Positions 5,176-8,654 of a stretch of DNA of 8,654 nucleotides are shown one piece after another (positions within the stretch are counted from its first letter, which is position 1; every line of letters begins with the position of its first letter). The translations under genes and the position numbers were made by a program. Source of the stretch: Halobacteriales archaeon (GTDB lineage Archaea; Thermoplasmatota; SW-10-69-26; JACQPN01; JAIVGT01). A model generated the notes under the pieces. That model was not told where the DNA came from and did not search any database. It saw only the letters and a list, made by a program, of their open reading frames with translations. Location: positions 1-8,654 of the forward strand of contig JAIVGT010000229.1 of assembly GCA_020201485.1 (NCBI GenBank). Reading direction: 5' to 3'.

Positions 5176-6951
5176 ATGCACCCGAAGCGAGTCTGGCTTG
5201 GATTGGCATTGCTGGCGATGATGGTCCCGACGGGCTTCGTCGGTGCGGCTTCCGAGGGCGCGAGCGACGTGCCCGTCGTCTACCACATCCCGTTGCAGGT
5301 GAGCGTGCCCGACTTGGGCTTGGTCAGCCTCACGGTGTGCATCGAGGCCCTCAACGACCAGCTCATCCCGTGCCCGACGCAGCCAGGCCCGGTCGGCCCG
5401 CAGGGACCGCAGGGCGACGTCGGCCCGCAGGGGCCGCAGGGTGAGGTCGGCTCGGTCGGCCCGCAAGGCGAGCAAGGCATCCAAGGCATCCAAGGCGAGG
5501 TCGGCCCGCAAGGACCGCAGGGCGACATCGGCCCCATCGGCCCGCAGGGACTCCAGGGCGACGTCGGCCCGCAAGGCATCCAGGGCGAGGTCGGCCCGCA
5601 GGGCGCCATCGGCGCGATGGGTCCGCAGGGTCCGCAAGGCGAGCAGGGCATCCAGGGCATCCAAGGCGAGGTCGGGCCGCAGGGACCCCAGGGGGACGTC
5701 GGCCCGCAGGGCGCCATCGGCCCCATCGGCCCGCAAGGACCGCAGGGCGAGCAGGGCATCCAGGGCATCCAAGGCGAGGTCGGCCCACAAGGACCGCAAG
5801 GCAACATCGGTCCCCAAGGAGCCCAGGGCGAGATCGGCCCGATGGGTCCGCAGGGCCCGCAGGGTGAGCAAGGCATCCAGGGCATCCAAGGCGACGTCGG
5901 CCCGCAGGGACCCCAGGGCGACGTCGGCCCGCAGGGCGCGACCGGTGCGACCGGCGCCACGGGAGCCACGGGCGCAACCGGCCCGCAAGGCCCGGCCGGC
6001 CCCGCCGGCAGCGCGCAGGCCATCACCTGCAGCGCGGGCAACTTCATCAGCAAGATCAACGCGGACGGCACCGAGGCGTGCAGCACGCTGCTCAACACGG
6101 CGAACTCCTGGACCGCGCTCCAGACGTTCGGCACCCAGGCCAGCCTCGACGGCTCGACCATCACGAGCGGCATCGTCGCCGACGCGCGCCACTCGAGCAA
6201 CATGGCGCGCCTGGCCACGGCGCAGACGTGGACCGCGGTGCAGACGTTCGGCGTGAACGCGCGCCTCGACGGCTCGGACATCAACAGCGGCACGGTCGGC
6301 GCGGCGTTCCTGCCCACGGCGGGCAGCGGCATCGCCGGCATCATCCCGACGACCGGCGTCTCGACCGCGATGCTGGCGGACGCCTCGGTGACGAGCGCGA
6401 AGCTCCTCGACGGCACCATCGGCAGCGCCGACGTGAACAGCGCCCAAGTGCAGCTCCGCGTGACCGGCACGTGCGCCGTCGGCACGGCGGTGCAGACGGT
6501 CTCCAGCGCAGGGGGCGTGACGTGCGCCACCATCCCCTCGGCCCCGGTGCAGGCGTGGACGGGCTCCGGCTCGACGACGACCATCGGCAACACGTGCGTG
6601 AACTACAGCGGCGCGACCGTGACCATCACCGCGCCCGCCTCCGGCAAGATCCTCGTCGAGGCCAACGCCTGGACGAAGATCAACCACGCGGTGAACACGC
6701 AGGACTTCTTCTACCTGAACATCGGCACGACGAGCACGGACTGCTCGTTCACCACCGGCGTGACGATGCCCGTGTACATCCCGGCGAGCGCGCCGACCGA
6801 TGGCAGCTACCAGCAGGGCACGACGCTCAGCCGGCAGGTCTCCGTCGCGGCGGGCACGTTCACGTACTACCTGAACGGCATCTGCAACGGCGGCTGCGAC
6901 GCGAACGACGTGTTCTGGTACGCGAACATCCACGCCGTCTGGACGCCCTGA
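5176..6951 (+). CDS. Secreted collagen-like protein with tail-fibre-type repeats and C-terminal beta-rich head
   Basis: A 591-residue exported structural protein, probably a trimeric surface or matrix fibre. Residues 1 to about 24 are a signal peptide ([20 protein letters not shown], then FVGA). Residues 25-70 are a short N-terminal domain with cysteines 55 and 66. Residues 71-280 are 70 uninterrupted Gly-X-Y triplets, 26 of them GPQ, expected to form a collagen triple helix. Residues 281-302 carry a C-x-x-G-x-F...NADGTEAC motif, and a similar C-x2-G...C motif recurs at 433-450. Between them lie two tandem 40-residue repeats (309-388) with SWTALQTFG and TWTAVQTFG, then [20 protein letters not shown], the type of repeat seen in phage-tail-like and bacterial surface fibres. 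Residues about 455-591 form a beta-rich head ([17 protein letters not shown], then [13 protein letters not shown]) that may be C1q/TNF-like and could drive trimerisation (inference). No membrane anchor or sorting signal is visible. The ATG is set by GGGAGG. Confidence 0.92.
   Translation: MHPKRVWLGLALLAMMVPTGFVGAASEGASDVPVVYHIPLQVSVPDLGLVSLTVCIEALNDQLIPCPTQPGPVGPQGPQGDVGPQGPQGEVGSVGPQGEQGIQGIQGEVGPQGPQGDIGPIGPQGLQGDVGPQGIQGEVGPQGAIGAMGPQGPQGEQGIQGIQGEVGPQGPQGDVGPQGAIGPIGPQGPQGEQGIQGIQGEVGPQGPQGNIGPQGAQGEIGPMGPQGPQGEQGIQGIQGDVGPQGPQGDVGPQGATGATGATGATGATGPQGPAGPAGSAQAITCSAGNFISKINADGTEACSTLLNTANSWTALQTFGTQASLDGSTITSGIVADARHSSNMARLATAQTWTAVQTFGVNARLDGSDINSGTVGAAFLPTAGSGIAGIIPTTGVSTAMLADASVTSAKLLDGTIGSADVNSAQVQLRVTGTCAVGTAVQTVSSAGGVTCATIPSAPVQAWTGSGSTTTIGNTCVNYSGATVTITAPASGKILVEANAWTKINHAVNTQDFFYLNIGTTSTDCSFTTGVTMPVYIPASAPTDGSYQQGTTLSRQVSVAAGTFTYYLNGICNGGCDANDVFWYANIHAVWTP
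5386..6015 (+). repeat. Collagen-like (Gly-X-Y)70 region with a higher-order module
   Basis: Seventy 9-bp triplet codons encode GXY without a break. A larger module, [10 protein letters not shown] followed by [10 protein letters not shown], occurs four times with GEQ starting at 5467, 5638, 5746 and 5863 (spacings 19, 12 and 13 triplets). The copies are highly similar at DNA level but vary between CAA and CAG for glutamine and between synonymous glycine and proline codons. This points to expansion by duplication followed by silent divergence. The run ends with five GAT triplets and then [12 protein letters not shown]. Confidence 0.95.
6100..6339 (+). repeat. Two tandem 120-bp (40-residue) repeats in the stalk of the collagen-like protein
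   Basis: Copy 1 is 6100-6219 and copy 2 is 6220-6339. Shared residues include [ST]WTA[LV]QTFG, LDGS-x-I-x-SG and V-x-A. The DNA is also close, for example TGGACCGCG and CAGACGTTCGGC in both copies, so the duplication is fairly recent. The second halves of the copies (about residues 337-348 and 377-388) are much less alike. Confidence 0.8.
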
Positions 6952-6959
6952 GCGCGGCA

Positions 6960-7004
6960 CGCGGCGCCCGGCGCGGCGCGCATCCTCCTTTTCCTCCCTT
7001 CCTC
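6960..7004 (+). terminator. Candidate terminator: GC hairpin followed by a pyrimidine tract
   Basis: Nine nt after the stop of the collagen-like gene, CGC-G-GCGC-CCG-GCGC-G-GCG (6960-6978) can form a stem with one G-G mismatch and a 3-nt loop. A 22-nt all-pyrimidine tract with TTTT follows at 6983-7004. Archaeal terminators are often T-rich or pyrimidine-rich tracts, so this is a plausible end for the collagen-like mRNA. In such GC-rich DNA a hairpin can arise by chance. Confidence 0.4.
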
Positions 7005-7023
7005 GCAGCGCAAGCCCGACCGA

Positions 7024-7051
7024 CACTAGCGGCGCGCCTGCAGCTTCAAGC
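7024..7051 (+). promoter_or_regulatory. Promoter-like segment, copy 1 (before subfamily B gene at 7075)
   Basis: This 28-nt segment begins CACTAGC, continues GGCGCGCC and ends CAAGC. It matches 7544-7571 at 23 of 28 positions without gaps. Its AAGC core is 27 nt before the ATG. Outside this segment the two upstream regions are much less alike, which argues that the block is functional or was copied with the gene. Confidence 0.5.
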
Positions 7052-7074
7052 GGCCGGCAGCGCGCTGCGCGGCC

Positions 7075-7542
7075 ATGCGCGCCCTGCTCCTCCTCCTCGC
7101 CCTCCTGCCTGCGCTGCCCGCGGCCGTCGCCCCCGCCGATTCCGCGCAGAGCTGCGGGCCGTACCTCGTGCCGGAATCCGGCACCTACCAGTGCCAGCTC
7201 CAGAGCCTCGGCGAGAACGCCGGGAGCTACATCGCGGCCTTCGGCATCGCCCCGCACCCCGCGACCGGGCAAGGGACCTTCGCCGGCCGCATCCTCGTCA
7301 CGGGCAGCAACCTGCAGGTGTTCGGCGAGGACTGCACCGGCTCGGCGGACGCGAACGGCGGCATGGTGGAATGCCACACTTGCATCCCCGGCAACCCCGC
7401 GGGCGACCTCACCGCGCAGTACCAGGTCGGCGCGCGCGTCCCCCCCGCGCAGCTCTGCACGCCCCTCGTGGACCTCGCGCTCCTCCTGCAGGGCGCGGTG
7501 GGGGAGTGGACGGGCTACCTCGTCGTGCCCGGGCCGGGCTGA
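7075..7542 (+). CDS. Small secreted six-cysteine protein, subfamily B, copy 1
   Basis: A 155-residue precursor of unknown function. Residues 1 to about 22 are a signal peptide (MRALLLLLALLPALPAAVAP). Six cysteines lie at 27, 40, 87, 100, 103 and 128, spaced 13-47-13-3-25. The downstream neighbour has 13-43-13-3-25, so the two are tandem paralogues that share the whole disulphide framework. Shared motifs are S/A-CGP[YF] at the mature N-terminus, C-Q-L, an H-P-x2-G loop, V-x-V/L-TG, C-x2-C, G-A-x5-QLCT and a terminal G-x-WTG-x-L. The C-x2-C at 100-103 could bind metal, but with four other cysteines and a secreted location disulphides are more likely. The G-x-WTG ending and paired-cysteine layout also link it to the subfamily A protein at 3687. 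No ribosome site is visible and its own promoter-like block lies at 7024-7051. Confidence 0.87.
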   Translation: MRALLLLLALLPALPAAVAPADSAQSCGPYLVPESGTYQCQLQSLGENAGSYIAAFGIAPHPATGQGTFAGRILVTGSNLQVFGEDCTGSADANGGMVECHTCIPGNPAGDLTAQYQVGARVPPAQLCTPLVDLALLLQGAVGEWTGYLVVPGPG

Positions 7543-7543
7543 C

Positions 7544-7571
7544 CACTAGCAGCGCGCCCGCTGGCTCAAGC
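7544..7571 (+). promoter_or_regulatory. Promoter-like segment, copy 2 (before subfamily B gene at 7594)
   Basis: This gapless 28-nt match to 7024-7051 (CACTAGC at the start, AGCGCGCC inside, CAAGC at the end) begins 2 nt after the stop of the upstream paralogue. Its AAGC core is 26 nt before the ATG. A weak GGAG at 7583-7586 may also serve as ribosome site. The second paralogue is therefore likely transcribed from its own start despite the 51-nt gap. Confidence 0.5.
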
Positions 7572-7593
7572 CCCCGAGACGCGGAGCGCCCGC

Positions 7594-8034
7594 ATGCGCG
7601 CCTGGCCCCTGCTCCTCCTCGCCTTGCTGCCCCTCGCCAGCCCAGCCGTGGCCGCGCCACAGGCCTGCGGGCCGTTCACCGCGCCGCTGCCCGGGCCGTG
7701 GGCTTGCCAGCTCGCAACCGTCGCCGCGGCCTGGAGCGCCGGCATCGACGCGCAGCCCCACCCGCTCCTCGGCAAGGTCGCCCTCTCGGAGGAGGTGCGC
7801 GTGACCGGCCCGGGCTTGCCGTACCGCCTGCAGTGCGCGGCGCAGGGCGACGGCGGCGTGACCGTCACGGCGTGCCGCGCGTGCGAGGCAGGAAGCCCGA
7901 GCGGGCAGGTGCAGGCGAGCTTCCACGTCGGGGCGTACCTCGACCCGTCGCAGCTCTGCACGTCCTCCTTCGAGGCCGCGCTGCTCGAGCCGCTCGGCAT
8001 CGGCGTGTGGACCGGCCGGCTCGCCGCAACGTGA
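7594..8034 (+). CDS. Small secreted six-cysteine protein, subfamily B, copy 2
   Basis: A 146-residue precursor of unknown function, paralogous to the gene just upstream. Residues 1 to about 20 are a signal peptide (MRAWPLLLLALLPLASPAVA, cleavage probably after AVA or AVAA). Cysteines lie at 25, 38, 81, 94, 97 and 122 and correspond one-to-one with those of the neighbour. The protein keeps ACGPF, ACQL, H-P-x2-G, VTG, C-R-A-C, V-G-A-Y...QLCT and G-V-WTG-R-L. Outside these positions identity is low, so the duplication is old or the copies are diverging quickly while keeping the disulphide framework. That pattern suits a secreted binding, toxin-like or competition-related protein, but no specific activity can be claimed. 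The gene ends 21 nt from the convergent aminotransferase gene, and this spacer contains nothing I recognise. Confidence 0.87.
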   Translation: MRAWPLLLLALLPLASPAVAAPQACGPFTAPLPGPWACQLATVAAAWSAGIDAQPHPLLGKVALSEEVRVTGPGLPYRLQCAAQGDGGVTVTACRACEAGSPSGQVQASFHVGAYLDPSQLCTSSFEAALLEPLGIGVWTGRLAAT

Positions 8035-8055
8035 TCTCAACCTTCGCTGCGCGGC

Positions 8056-8654
8056 TCACACGCGCGCCTTCGCCCCGGGCTCGACCGCCTTGCCCGGGTA
8101 GATGGGCGTGCCCGTGCTGCGGGCGAACTTGGCGAAGGAGGCCATGAGGTGCTTCGTGACCGGGCCGGGCACGCCCTCGCCGATGCGCTTGCCGTCCACG
8201 AGCACGACGGGCACGACCTCGGCCGCCGTGCCGGTGATGAACACCTCGTCGCTCGTGTACACGTCGAACAGGGCGATGGGGTGCTCCTCGACCTCGTAGC
8301 CCTCCATCTTGCACACCTCCTTCACCGCGCGGCGCGTGATGCCCTTCAGCGTGTTGTGCGCGGGGGGCGTGCTCACGATGCCGCGGCGCACGAGGAAGAT
8401 GTTGTCCGCGGTCGCCTCGCTCACGAAGCCCTGCACGTCGAGCATCAGGCCCTCGTCGGCGTTCGTGTGGTTGGCCTCGATGCGGCCCAGGATGTTGTTG
8501 AGGTAGTTCAGCGACTTGATGTTCGGGCTCAGGCACTGCGCCGGGGTGCGGCGGGCGCTGACCGTGATGAGGGTCAGGCCCTTCTCGTACTTCTCCCGCG
8601 GGTAGAGGGAGATGGTCGGCCGGGCGATGACGAGCACGGTGCACGCCTTGCACT
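8056..8654 (-). CDS. ilvE: Branched-chain amino acid aminotransferase (class IV PLP enzyme), 5' end outside window
   Basis: This enzyme catalyses the reversible transfer of the amino group between leucine, isoleucine or valine and 2-oxoglutarate, the last step of branched-chain amino acid synthesis, in the cytoplasm. The visible C-terminal 198 residues are about two thirds of the usual 290-310. The frame runs off the window edge with CKACTVLVIARPT, so the GTG at 8637 is internal and not a start. The PLP lysine is in NIKSLNYLNNILGRIEAN (AAG, complement of 8515-8517). FVSEATADNIF supplies the glutamate that contacts the PLP ring nitrogen, TPP and GITR lie in the following strand-helix, and TGTAAEVVPV is the phosphate-binding and substrate loop. 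KSLNYLNNI and GTAAEVVPV favour IlvE over D-amino-acid transaminase or aminodeoxychorismate lyase. All key residues in the visible part are intact. It is a housekeeping gene, convergent to the secreted-protein pair and marking the edge of the accessory region. Confidence 0.92.
   Translation of the reverse strand, partial: CKACTVLVIARPTISLYPREKYEKGLTLITVSARRTPAQCLSPNIKSLNYLNNILGRIEANHTNADEGLMLDVQGFVSEATADNIFLVRRGIVSTPPAHNTLKGITRRAVKEVCKMEGYEVEEHPIALFDVYTSDEVFITGTAAEVVPVVLVDGKRIGEGVPGPVTKHLMASFAKFARSTGTPIYPGKAVEPGAKARV

Noticed and set aside
5386..6015. CRISPR-like or satellite array suggested by regular short repeats
   Set aside because: Period is 9 bp in frame, no spacers are present, and translation gives perfect Gly-X-Y triplets.
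5280..6593. Minus-strand frame with repeated CGPCGP, SPW and MPWMP motifs resembling a cysteine-rich repeat protein
   Set aside because: It is the exact antisense shadow of the Gly-X-Y repeat. Its repeats are explained by the collagen-like codons.
4054..7377. 1107-codon open frame on the minus strand
   Set aside because: It is antisense to the CBS gene, the collagen-like gene and others, has low-complexity Arg/Ala/Leu composition, and shows no domain or credible start. It exists because stop codons are rare at this GC content.
8035..8055. Terminator between the convergent genes at the right end
   Set aside because: The 21-nt spacer has no hairpin and no T-run or long pyrimidine tract.
8635..8637. 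GTG as start of the aminotransferase
   Set aside because: The frame continues to the window edge, and the enzyme needs about 100 more N-terminal residues, so this valine is internal.

Overview
The window is very GC-rich (about 70% by eye) and densely coded. It most likely comes from an uncultured archaeon. The archaeal reading rests on a two-CBS plus ParB-like protein of a type I associate with archaea, on most starts lacking a Shine-Dalgarno sequence while carrying a conserved short motif 26-34 nt upstream (the spacing of a TATA-like element for leaderless or near-leaderless mRNAs), and on secreted proteins with FG-GAP and collagen-like repeats. A high-GC Thermoplasmatota-type lineage would fit, but I cannot assign a taxon from this sequence, and a bacterial origin is not excluded.

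Layout: (1) 1-968, two adjacent plus-strand genes for small secreted cysteine-rich proteins; the start codon of the first is cut by the window edge. (2) 962-3094, a minus-strand gene for a large secreted protein with seven FG-GAP/VCBS calcium-binding repeats, an ASPIC/UnbV segment and a PKD-like domain; it overlaps the preceding gene tail-to-tail by 7 nt. (3) 3196-4154, two more small secreted cysteine-containing proteins, divergent from the FG-GAP gene. (4) 4198-4998, a cytoplasmic protein with two CBS domains and a ParB/Srx-like domain. (5) 5176-6951, a secreted collagen-like protein with 70 uninterrupted Gly-X-Y triplets, tail-fibre-like repeats and a C-terminal beta-rich head. (6) 7075-8034, a tandem pair of secreted six-cysteine paralogues, each preceded by a copy of the same promoter-like segment. 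(7) 8056-8654, the 3' two thirds of a minus-strand branched-chain aminotransferase gene (ilvE).

The theme is the cell exterior: eight of ten genes encode proteins with a clear N-terminal signal peptide. The most interesting feature is a divergent family of small secreted proteins. Three members share the signature C-x-G-[DST]-A-P-x4-C (subfamily A, genes at 1, 558 and 3687). Two share almost identical six-cysteine spacing (subfamily B, 7075 and 7594). One is an outlier (3196). Most end in a G-x-W motif. They surround a putative calcium-binding adhesin and a collagen-like fibre. I infer an accessory surface or secreted-matrix locus; no function of the small proteins can be read from sequence alone.

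No rRNA, tRNA, CRISPR array, transposase, integrase or phage gene was seen. The very long extra open frames on both strands are shadows produced by high GC.
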